Assembly (NCBI RefSeq): GCF_042879035.1
Contig: NZ_JBIAOU010000015.1
Location: 50,300 to 114,299, forward strand
Source of the DNA: Rhodococcus_G sp042879035
Lineage (GTDB): Bacteria; Actinomycetota; Actinomycetes; Mycobacteriales; Mycobacteriaceae
Direction: 5' to 3'
Length of the DNA stretch: 64,000 nucleotides
The notes beneath the pieces were generated by a model. The model ran no database searches and had not been told where the DNA came from. It saw only the letters and a list, made by a program, of their open reading frames with translations. The position numbers were made by a program, and so were the translations under genes. Position 1 is the stretch's first letter. The number at the start of each line of letters is the position of its first letter. Shown here piece after piece: positions 51,270-59,398 of this stretch.

Positions 51270-54200
51270 CCCGCGCCTTTACCAGGTCGAACAGTTCGTC
51301 TAGTCGGTCGAAGTCATCGGGAAGGACACTCTTGATCGCCCGTTTGACGACCTTCTCCTTCATCGTATTGCCCACCCAGTCGTGCGGCTTGCTCGTCAGG
51401 ACCGCGGTGTCGACCCGGATCGGCATCGCCGGGTCGGGCCAGCCGAAGTCGATCAGGGCTCGGCGCGCGCCGTTGTCCGCCCAGTCGGGATACTGGGTGT
51501 CGGATTCCCGGGTGCCGAGTTTCTTGGCGGCGTCGAGGAGCTTGGCCAGGTACTCCTGGTAGTCGATGGCCTGCTGGCGGCGCTGTTCGATGATCGCGTC
51601 AAGTAATTCGCTCATCTTGTCGTAGTACTTTGGGTTCATCGCCCGCTCGTCGACGATCACCTTGCGCATGTTGTTGGCGATCGTCTCCGCCACAGCGTCA
51701 GAATCCTTCTTGATCCCGGCAGGCAGCTTGTCGATCGCCCCGACCCCGAGCTTGACGATCAGCTCGATCAGACCCGTATCCGCGAAGTCGGAGACCACCT
51801 CGGAGGCGCCGGCCTGAATGTAGGTGTCGAGCAGGAACCGCATGCCGGCCTCGTACTGCTTGAAGTCGACGTCCTCACCGGCCCCGAGTTTCACCTCAGC
51901 GCGCACGTCAATGTAGTGCGCGATCTCTTCTCTGATCACCTCGGCCTCGACCTGCGTGTAGCCGGCGGCGGTCATCTCGTTGGCGATGTTGCTGTAGGCG
52001 CGGGTGACCGCGGCAACCGCCTTGTACAGTTCGACGCGCTTGGGCTCGTTGGCCTTGAGTTGGGCTGCGTTGCCCTGCTCGAGAGCGCAGAAGTACTGCT
52101 GGTACTGGAGTGTGTTCTTCGGTGGCGCAACGGGTTCGACAAGGCCTCGGATGCGTTCGAGGGCGTCGTCGAGGTTCTCGCGGGCCTTGTCGACGCGGTC
52201 GGAGAGCAGGCCCTCGATGTCGGTCTTCTCGTAGCCGTCGAGCGCGCCGGAGGTGTAGTCGGTGATCGCGGTTTCGAGTGAGTTGAACAGGTCCTGGTAG
52301 TCGACGATGTAGCCGTAGTCCTTGTCGTCGCCGTCGAGGCGGTTGACGCGGCAGATGGCCTGGAACAGGCCGTGGTTCTGCATCTTCTTGTCGATGTACA
52401 GGTAGGTGGCACTCGGTGCGTCGAAGCCGGTCAGGAGCTTGTCGACGACGATCAGCAGCCGCATCTGGCCAGGGTTCTCGATGAACTGGCGTTTGACTAC
52501 CCGCTCGAACTCCTCGACCTTGCCGACTGCTATGTCCTCGGATTCGGCGAAGTAGTCGGCCAGCATTCTGCGGTAGATCTCGTACTGGCGGATCTTCTCG
52601 GTCTTGCCGGCGCCGGCGTCTTCCTTGGCGATGTCACTCGCATTTGGGGTGTAGCTGGTGACGATGGCGCACTTGCCCTTGAAGCCGGCCGCGACGAACA
52701 ACTCATAGAACTTGCACGCCTGATAGATACTCGAGCCGACCAGTATGGCATTGCCGCGGCCGTCCATAAGGCGGGGCTTGGTCGCCATGTCCTTGAGGAT
52801 GTCGGCGACGATCTTCTCGGCTCGGGACCGGCTGGTGAGGACCTTCTGCATGGTGCCCCAACGCTTCTTGAGCTCGGCCTTGGACAGATCGGTCATGCCC
52901 TGGGTCTGGGCCTCGAACCACTCGTCGACAGCCTTGGGAGAGTCGAGTCGCTGGTCGATGTTGCGGGGTTCGTAGCGCAGATCGAGCACCACACCGTCGG
53001 CGACGGCCTCGTTGAACCTATAGGTGTGGATGAACGAGCCGAACGTTTCGATGCTGGTGGCCTTGTCCGCCTTCAGCAGTGGGGTGCCGGTGAACCCGAT
53101 GAACATCGCCCCCGGTAGGAGCGCCTTCATCGCGGTATGCATGGTGCCGGACTGGGTACGGTGGGCCTCGTCGACGAAGACGAAGACGTTGCCCTTGGCC
53201 TTGAAGTCCTTCGGGATGCGGGCGCGCAAATCGTCGAGGAACTCGGCGGTCGCCTCATCACGGTCGGCCTCGTTGTCGGTGCCGCGGAACTTGTGGACGA
53301 GTGAGCAGATCAGCCACTCGGTCGATGCGTTGAGCGTGCCGATGAGGTCGGCGCCGCTGCGGGTGCGGTAGATCTGCTCGTTGACGCCGCCGAAAACCTT
53401 CTCGATCTGCTCGTCTAGTTCGGTGCGGTCGGTGATGATCAGGACCCGGGCGTCGGACTGGTTCTCGCGAATCCATTTCGCCAGCCACACCATCGTCAGG
53501 GACTTGCCCGAGCCCTGGGTGTGCCAGATGATGCCGCCTTCACGCTGGGCGATCCGCTCTTGCGCAGCTTTGACACCGAAGTACTGGTTGTGACGCGGGC
53601 CCTTCTTGATGCCCGCATCGAAGACGATGAAGTCGTGGATCAGCTCGAGCAGGCGCTCCTTGTTGCACATCTGCAGCAGCGCCCGGTCGAGCCGGTCTTC
53701 GATGTCGGAGGGCTCTTTCCACTCGAGCCAGTACTTCTCCGGGGTGTCAATGACTCCGTAGCGTAGGCCTTCGACGTCGTTGCCGGCGAAGACGAACTGC
53801 ACCGTCGAGAAGAACGACCGGATGAACTCCGGATGCTGGTTGCCGATAGTCTGCCGGATACCTTCGGAAACAGCAACTTTGGAGCGCTTGAGCTCAAGCG
53901 TGGCCACGGCCAGGCCGTTGACGTAGAGCACCACGTCGGGACGCTTGATGTGTTGGCCGGCGACGGTGACTTCATCGGCAACAGCAAATTTGTTGAGCTG
54001 TGGGTGTTCCCAGTCGACCAGCCAGACAGTCTCGGTCTGCTCACCGACACCGGGCTTGACCTTCACGCCATAGCGCAGCAGCCGGTAGACATCCCGATTC
54101 GCCTCGTAGAGATCGTGGCCGGCACCGACCGCCGCGGCCTTTCCCAGCTGGTCGAGAGCACGGGTGATGAGGTTGTCGTTGTAGCCGCGAGCCTTGAGGT

Positions 54201-54342
54201 TCTGGACGAGCAGGCCGGTCTCGATGTTCGAATTACCATCGCGGCGCTCCCAGTTCCCGAGGTACTCGTAACCAAGCTGGTCACGAAACAGCGCGACTAT
54301 GCGATTCTGGGCTTTCCGTTCAATCTGCCCGACGTCACTCAC
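51256..54342 (-). CDS. hsdR: Type I restriction enzyme R subunit (HsdR)
   Basis: The 1028-residue motor-nuclease has an N-terminal HsdR nuclease domain with VADEVTVAGQHIKRPDVVLYVNGLAVATLELK (the PD-(E/D)xK half: D...ELK, residues about 120-150), Walker A HTQGSGKSLTMV at about 277, DEAH at about 390 (VDEAHRTQSG), helicase C motifs (LLIVVDKLLTGFDAP) and a C-terminal helical region that docks to HsdM. It should translocate DNA and cut unmodified DNA. The GTG start at 54342 overlaps hsdS (GTGA). Intact, with all motifs present. Confidence 0.95.
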   Translation of the reverse strand: MSDVGQIERKAQNRIVALFRDQLGYEYLGNWERRDGNSNIETGLLVQNLKARGYNDNLITRALDQLGKAAAVGAGHDLYEANRDVYRLLRYGVKVKPGVGEQTETVWLVDWEHPQLNKFAVADEVTVAGQHIKRPDVVLYVNGLAVATLELKRSKVAVSEGIRQTIGNQHPEFIRSFFSTVQFVFAGNDVEGLRYGVIDTPEKYWLEWKEPSDIEDRLDRALLQMCNKERLLELIHDFIVFDAGIKKGPRHNQYFGVKAAQERIAQREGGIIWHTQGSGKSLTMVWLAKWIRENQSDARVLIITDRTELDEQIEKVFGGVNEQIYRTRSGADLIGTLNASTEWLICSLVHKFRGTDNEADRDEATAEFLDDLRARIPKDFKAKGNVFVFVDEAHRTQSGTMHTAMKALLPGAMFIGFTGTPLLKADKATSIETFGSFIHTYRFNEAVADGVVLDLRYEPRNIDQRLDSPKAVDEWFEAQTQGMTDLSKAELKKRWGTMQKVLTSRSRAEKIVADILKDMATKPRLMDGRGNAILVGSSIYQACKFYELFVAAGFKGKCAIVTSYTPNASDIAKEDAGAGKTEKIRQYEIYRRMLADYFAESEDIAVGKVEEFERVVKRQFIENPGQMRLLIVVDKLLTGFDAPSATYLYIDKKMQNHGLFQAICRVNRLDGDDKDYGYIVDYQDLFNSLETAITDYTSGALDGYEKTDIEGLLSDRVDKARENLDDALERIRGLVEPVAPPKNTLQYQQYFCALEQGNAAQLKANEPKRVELYKAVAAVTRAYSNIANEMTAAGYTQVEAEVIREEIAHYIDVRAEVKLGAGEDVDFKQYEAGMRFLLDTYIQAGASEVVSDFADTGLIELIVKLGVGAIDKLPAGIKKDSDAVAETIANNMRKVIVDERAMNPKYYDKMSELLDAIIEQRRQQAIDYQEYLAKLLDAAKKLGTRESDTQYPDWADNGARRALIDFGWPDPAMPIRVDTAVLTSKPHDWVGNTMKEKVVKRAIKSVLPDDFDRLDELFDLVKARDEYR

Positions 54343-55601
54343 GACACAGCCTCCACCTGTAGACGCGTGCGTCCGGTCAGAAGTTGCTGCATCATTCCGG
54401 TCTTGATGGCGCGGGCTTTGGCGAGACGCGAACGCAAACTGAGGAGCTCAGTATCGCCGTCGCTGAGCACCTGAGAAATAGCACCTTGCTCCTCGAAGCT
54501 TGGCATGGGACACGTGAAGCCCTCGACATCCCCTGGTCGCAGATTGTTTATGCTAGATCCAGAAAGGATGACGTCAAGCCACGAGCGAAACGCGTGCGTT
54601 TTCAACAATCCCGCAACGTATATCGGGGAAGCTTCTTTGCCGATCACTCGGAATGCACCCATGAACGCTCCAAACGTGTACCTCGGATCACTGGAATGAT
54701 CAAATAGCGCCGACTTCCCAACAAGTGCACGGCTTCCGTTAGCCATGCAGACGACGATGTCACCCCGCTTGAGAATCTGGTCCGACCGGACGCGTCGCTC
54801 GTGCACGTATTGCAGTCCATCGAGTTCGATAAGGCCGTCCTGTACGTTGTTCGCACGCAAAAGTCGAACGGTAAATGGTCGATCGACGGTCGACAGGTCC
54901 ACACCTGGCTCGTAGCCGACTCCGCGAATGCATTTCCCTACCGAGCCAAGTGAGCGCACGGTCCACGGCGCGGTAAACCCCGGCAGGCGGGTGCGGCCTG
55001 TCAGGAGCTGCTGCATCTTACCCTGCTTGATCGCCTGCTTCTTGGCAATTAGGCGTTCGAGGGTGGCGATCAGGTCGTCAGTGTCGCGAAGGGTCTGTGC
55101 AATCCGTGACTGCTCAGACCGCGACATCGGAATTGGAATCTCGAACTGTTTGATTCGACCAAGCGCAAGCTTGGGTTGTGCACCAACCGTCCGGATGGAG
55201 TCGATCTCGTTCTGAATTGGCTCGCCGAGTAGCGAGTACATCAAGTAGTCAACATCGCAAGTGATCGAAGTTATTCGATCAGCGTTCTCGGTGAGATTTG
55301 CTCCATCGAGATCTGCAGGAACGCGGCCGACGATTCCGAGGGTTCCCGCCACACTGATGAAGATGTCGTTCTTGAAGATTCGATAAGCGCGGATCAACGG
55401 AGCCACGTCTTCGGGCACGAAGCGGAGCTCGGATATATCGACCCGTCCCTGTTGCATGTCAGTGACTCTTATGTATGGGTGCGCGGTTGGTGTCTGAGTA
55501 AGAGACCGCCCCTTCGGCAACCGCTTCCCGCCTCGTACGCTCCCGAGTGACCCGATCGTACGGATCTCCCAATCGTCGGTCAGTGCGGTTACGTCGCTCA
55601 T
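54339..55601 (-). CDS. hsdS: Type I restriction enzyme specificity subunit (HsdS)
   Basis: The 420-residue protein has two target-recognition domains, each followed by a conserved coiled-coil repeat: AKKQAIKQGKMQQLLTGRTRLPGF after the first and RLAKARAIKTGMMQQLLTGRTRL at the C-terminus. The two repeats set the spacing between half-sites. The recognition sequence cannot be read off. The TRDs are less GC-rich than the rest of the window, typical of recently exchanged specificity genes. Start and stop overlap hsdM and hsdR (ATGA, GTGA). Confidence 0.95.
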   Translation of the reverse strand: MSDVTALTDDWEIRTIGSLGSVRGGKRLPKGRSLTQTPTAHPYIRVTDMQQGRVDISELRFVPEDVAPLIRAYRIFKNDIFISVAGTLGIVGRVPADLDGANLTENADRITSITCDVDYLMYSLLGEPIQNEIDSIRTVGAQPKLALGRIKQFEIPIPMSRSEQSRIAQTLRDTDDLIATLERLIAKKQAIKQGKMQQLLTGRTRLPGFTAPWTVRSLGSVGKCIRGVGYEPGVDLSTVDRPFTVRLLRANNVQDGLIELDGLQYVHERRVRSDQILKRGDIVVCMANGSRALVGKSALFDHSSDPRYTFGAFMGAFRVIGKEASPIYVAGLLKTHAFRSWLDVILSGSSINNLRPGDVEGFTCPMPSFEEQGAISQVLSDGDTELLSLRSRLAKARAIKTGMMQQLLTGRTRLQVEAVS

Positions 55602-58030
55602 TTGACCCCCATCGCAGCTAGATGCCCCTCAACCTTGGCTTCAAGATTGCTGAGCTCAGAGTTGAGGTCCTCAACGGTCGCTGCGTAGCGTTCACCGAGC
55701 TGCTGGATGCGCGTGACCAGTCCGAGCGTCAATGCTTCTACCTCACCGGCGACACGTCGCGCAACGGTCGCGTGCCACTTGTCATCGAGTACAAGCTTCT
55801 TGATGTCATTCTCGGTGAGGTCGCCGTACTTCTTGAGTGTGGCGAGGTCGAGCTCAGCCTGGGCATCCTTAGCAGCCTTCTTGGCAGCTGCTTCGGCGTT
55901 GTACAGCTTGGTTACCTGCTGTAGCGCCTTGATCTCATCATGATCGCCGCCGACCTTGATCACCTTCAGTCGCGTAGCGACGAGCGCCTTGGAAATCTTG
56001 TCGTCCTCCATAGCATCGGCGAGCGAGCCGTCTTCAACGGCATGTTCTTCAATATATTCCTCGACGGCGCGCGTAGATTCTTCGGCGGCGGCGGTGAGGT
56101 TGTCGGCCTTGACCTGCTGGTCAGCGAAGTAGCGGGCCACGATTAGGGCCGGCGAGATGAGGTCCATCTTGTACTTCTGGGCGTTCTTGCCGCTGCCGAT
56201 AGTTAGGTCGGGTTCTTCGGTGAGCTTGCGTTCTTTGTCGTTGATCGTCAGGCGCGGTACGGCCGCACCCTGCCAGCCTTCGGCCATGATCAGGTAGACG
56301 TCATCGTGCACGGTGTCGTGCCAATAGGTCATGAGCTGCTCGTAGACGTCGTACTCGTCGAGCAGCGGCATCCGCGCGAAGCGTGCCAGCAGGTTGTCGC
56401 TGATGGTCGCTATCAGTTCATTCGGGGTGGTGTTGGCATTGACGCCGGCCAATGCGTCACGGTGCGTCGCGAACCAGTCTTCGACAATGCCGGCGGCTTC
56501 GTCACGCAGTTTGTGGAAGCTAACTGCGTCGAAGATGGCTTGTTGCACTGCACTGACGTCGATGCCCAGGTCGCTATAGCCGGGTCGATTCGGTGTGAAG
56601 ATCTGGCTACGCAACTGAGGGAAAGCGTCCCAGTAGCTCTGAAGTGCGTCAAGGTCACGGTCGGGGATGCCGCCGTACAGGTGGGCGCTGAGGTCCTGCA
56701 GGTCTTCGGGCTCGGAGGAGTCGATGTAGCGCGGAATATTGAGGTTGTAGTCGTTCCTTGGATCGGCGATCTCACTCATCGGCACCATGCGTGAGTAGCG
56801 GTCGATCTCGATCTGCTTGTTGAAGGTGTCGACAACCTTATGCAGGTCCTGGCTGCGGAGACGATTCTTGTTGCCATCCTTCATGAAGCCCTTTGATGCG
56901 TCGATCATGAAAACACCCGTACGCGCCTGCGCATTCTCCTTGTCGAGAATAACCACACATGCCGGAATGCCTGTGCCGTAGAACAGGTTTGACGGCAAGC
57001 CGATGACACCCTTGATGAAGCCCCGCTTGAGCAGACGGGTGCGAATAGTGGCCTCAGCGTTGCCGCGGAACAGCACGCCGTGCGGCAGGATGATCGCGGC
57101 CTTGCCGGTGCTCTTCAGCGACGTGAGCGCATGCAGCAAAAAAGCGTAGTCGCCGTTCTTCTCCGGCGGTCGGCCATATTCGAAGCGGCCGTAGTCATTC
57201 TCAAGTCCATTGGTCCAGGACTTCACCGAGAACGGCGGGTTCATGACGATGAAGTCGAACGGCTGCAATCGCTCGCCGGCGGTGACGAACTTCGGGCCGG
57301 TAATGGTATCGCCCTTGGCGATCTCGGCAATCTCGTTGCCATGCAGGATCATGTTCATCTTGGATAGCGCCCAGGTGGCGTTGTCCTTCTCCTGGCCGTA
57401 GATCGTCATGCCCCGCGGCGCCTCGGCAGCCGCCTTCAGCAGTAGCGAGCCGGAGCCACAAGCGGGGTCATAGACGGTCTGATCCTGGCGGGTGGCCGGA
57501 CCGATGCCGACCACCTTAGCGAGGATACGAGAGACCTCAGCCGGCGTGTAGAACTGGCCCTTACTCTTGCCGGACTCGGTGGCAAAGTGGCGCATCAAGT
57601 ACTCGTAGGCGTCGCCGAGCAGGTCGTCGCCCTCTGCGCGCGAGCCCCGGAAGTCGAGGTCGTTGAAGATGGTAACGAGCTTGGAGAGGCGGTCCTGCAT
57701 CTCCTTGCCCTTGCCGAGCTTCTCCTCGTCGTTGAAGTCAGCCTGGTCGATGACGTTGCGCAGGTCGTTGGCCTCGGCGAGCTTGGCGATGATCTTGTTG
57801 AAGCGGTCGCCAATCTCCTTGTCGCCTTTCGCGGCGAGCATGTCCTCGAACGAGCCGCCGTTAGGTACCTCTATGAGGCTGTTCGAGTCGGCCTTGGCCT
57901 TGTCAGACACGTACTTCACGAACAGCAGCGTCAGGATGTAGTCCTTATACTGGCTGGCATCCATGCCGCCACGAAGCTGGTCGCAACTTGCCCATAGCGA
58001 CGAGTACAGATCCGACTTCTTGAGCGCCAC
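55598..58030 (-). CDS. hsdM: Type I restriction enzyme modification subunit (HsdM), extended form
   Basis: The 810-residue N6-adenine methyltransferase has an HsdM N-terminal helical domain (ALKKSDLYSSLWASCDQLRGGMDASQYKDYIL), then the SAM loop DPACGSGSLLLKA at about 187 and the catalytic NPPF at about 262. A C-terminal extension of roughly 300 residues includes a Lys/Glu-rich coiled coil (KKAAKDAQAELDLATLKKYGDLTENDIKKLV). Classical HsdM is about 500 residues, so this is the longer subfamily. The GTG start at 58030 is preceded by GGAAGG; the same-frame ATG at 58411 lies in noncoding-like sequence. First gene of the operon. Confidence 0.93.
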   Translation of the reverse strand: MALKKSDLYSSLWASCDQLRGGMDASQYKDYILTLLFVKYVSDKAKADSNSLIEVPNGGSFEDMLAAKGDKEIGDRFNKIIAKLAEANDLRNVIDQADFNDEEKLGKGKEMQDRLSKLVTIFNDLDFRGSRAEGDDLLGDAYEYLMRHFATESGKSKGQFYTPAEVSRILAKVVGIGPATRQDQTVYDPACGSGSLLLKAAAEAPRGMTIYGQEKDNATWALSKMNMILHGNEIAEIAKGDTITGPKFVTAGERLQPFDFIVMNPPFSVKSWTNGLENDYGRFEYGRPPEKNGDYAFLLHALTSLKSTGKAAIILPHGVLFRGNAEATIRTRLLKRGFIKGVIGLPSNLFYGTGIPACVVILDKENAQARTGVFMIDASKGFMKDGNKNRLRSQDLHKVVDTFNKQIEIDRYSRMVPMSEIADPRNDYNLNIPRYIDSSEPEDLQDLSAHLYGGIPDRDLDALQSYWDAFPQLRSQIFTPNRPGYSDLGIDVSAVQQAIFDAVSFHKLRDEAAGIVEDWFATHRDALAGVNANTTPNELIATISDNLLARFARMPLLDEYDVYEQLMTYWHDTVHDDVYLIMAEGWQGAAVPRLTINDKERKLTEEPDLTIGSGKNAQKYKMDLISPALIVARYFADQQVKADNLTAAAEESTRAVEEYIEEHAVEDGSLADAMEDDKISKALVATRLKVIKVGGDHDEIKALQQVTKLYNAEAAAKKAAKDAQAELDLATLKKYGDLTENDIKKLVLDDKWHATVARRVAGEVEALTLGLVTRIQQLGERYAATVEDLNSELSNLEAKVEGHLAAMGVK

Positions 58031-58716
58031 GTTTCGCCTTCCGCTGCATCCTGAATGCCGTCGGCAGCCGCCGACGACTCGATACTGCCGCACCTCCGCG
58101 TGAAATTCTCCCACCTCGATCGGTGCGGCACGCAGGGCACTGGAGCGATCTCGACAGCGCGGTGAAACGGGGCCGCAGCCTCCCACCCACCCAAAGTGGG
58201 ACACAGGGGCTTCTGGGCAACAAAGAACGAGGTCACGACCTCTTTCGAGTTCGTGACCTCGTTCGTCACAGTTTGTGGGACTGCGCGGTTCCAGCGGAGC
58301 GGAGAACCTTTCGTTGAGGATGTCGAGCCATGTTCTTCGCTCGCCGCAGTCGGCTGTCCCGCCGGTACGTTGGTGGGACGAGTCCGAAGCCGACCTCCAG
58401 CGAGTATCCACACACCAGGTCGATCAAAGGTCGATGACCTGCTGGATCACGTGCTTGCAGCCGCAGCGACGGGGCCCGAACGGTCAACTCCAGTGCGAGC
58501 TTCCCAGGCAGCACCGCAACGGTAGCCGTGGGGCGGGCTTCGATCCCGATCGTCGGCCAAGCTACGCCGGACCGTACCGCTAGCCTGAAAGCGCGCATCG
58601 TCTCGCTCCGCGACCACTTCCGACAGAGCCCCGTATCGAGCCAGGGACAGCACGGCGCGCTACGGTTGACGGCGCATCTGCCATCACCCGCGCGTTCGGC
58701 GCAGAAGAGGGACATC
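58031..58716. other. Intergenic region upstream of hsd operon, with 14-bp inverted repeat at 58225-58264
   Basis: No supported gene in 686 bp, though short protein-like stretches near 58400-58520 may be a decayed gene. GAACGAGGTCACGA (58225-58238) and TCGTGACCTCGTTC (58251-58264) form a perfect 14-bp inverted repeat with a 12-nt loop, 195 bp upstream of hsdM. It may be an operator or a terminator for the region to the right. The hsd promoter should lie between it and 58030. Confidence 0.55.
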
Positions 58717-59292
58717 ATGAGCGACGAGGACAACCTCCCCCTGCAGCTCGACGGCGCGTTCGCCGTGGCCACGGAGGATCGCGATCAGCTGCGTGACCTG
58801 GCGGTCCGCGCGTTGACGGAGCTGCTCGGCGAGGCGCCGGCCGTCGACGAGGACGGCGACATCGTCGTCCCGGTGCACGGGTTCGCGCTGTACGTGACGG
58901 TCGCGGAGGACGGGCCGCAGCTGCACGTGTGGTCGTCGATCGTGGACGGCGTCACCCACCGTGCGGCCGCGGCGGCGGAGCTTCTCGACCTCGGTGAGCA
59001 GTGGCCGCGGCTGCGGTTCGCCGTGGACCGCGAGCACGTCCTCGTCTCGACGCTGTTCGATGCGGACCCGTTCGCGCCGCAGCACCTGCTGAACCTGGTC
59101 GAGGAGATCCACGATCTCACCCACGACCTGGACGACGACTTCGCCGCGAAGTTCGGCGGCACCCTCGACTGCGACGCCGACGACGTCAGCTACGCCGGCG
59201 ACTGCAACACCGGCGGCTGCGGCGACGACTGCGCCTGCGGCGACGGTGGCCACCTCGGCGACACGATCCCCGTCGGCGAACCCGGACGCTGA
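58717..59292 (+). CDS. YbjN/TY-Chap-like single-domain protein with Cys-rich tail
   Basis: The 191-residue protein (ATG 58717, with AGAAGAGGGA upstream) consists of one domain (20-150) homologous to the second half of the proteins at 29327 and 59399: RDLAVRALTELLGEAP, VDEDGDIVVPVHGFALYV, WPRLRFAVDREHVLVSTLF, FAPQHLLNLVEEI and FAAKFGGTL. The tail has five cysteines (152, 163, 168, 172, 174; CNTGGCGDDCACG), which could bind metal. A promoter-like TACGGT is upstream. It is the first of two adjacent family members. Peptide-binding chaperone function is inferred from the family. Confidence 0.7.
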   Translation: MSDEDNLPLQLDGAFAVATEDRDQLRDLAVRALTELLGEAPAVDEDGDIVVPVHGFALYVTVAEDGPQLHVWSSIVDGVTHRAAAAAELLDLGEQWPRLRFAVDREHVLVSTLFDADPFAPQHLLNLVEEIHDLTHDLDDDFAAKFGGTLDCDADDVSYAGDCNTGGCGDDCACGDGGHLGDTIPVGEPGR

Positions 59293-59344
59293 CCGCCTCC
59301 GACCACGACGCGGCCCGGTTCTGTAGGTGCCGCGCGATAGCCTC

Positions 59345-59382
59345 CCGTCAGCTCGTGCACCCCTGGGTGCACGAACTGACGG
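59345..59382 (+). promoter_or_regulatory. 18-bp inverted repeat in the leader of the second YbjN-like gene
   Basis: CCGTCAGCTCGTGCACCC (59345-59362) pairs with GGGTGCACGAACTGACGG (59365-59382) with one G-U-type pair and a 2-nt loop. It ends 16 bp before GTG 59399 and encloses the ribosome-binding region approach. It may be an operator, a leader hairpin or a terminator of the upstream gene. Confidence 0.6.
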
Positions 59383-59398
59383 CCTGAAGGGGGATGCA

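Noticed and set aside
58360..58524. Possible gene before the first YbjN-like gene on the right
   Set aside because: A short protein-like stretch (HTPGRSKVDDLLDHVLAAA) is present, but no start codon, ribosome-binding site or complete domain could be found.
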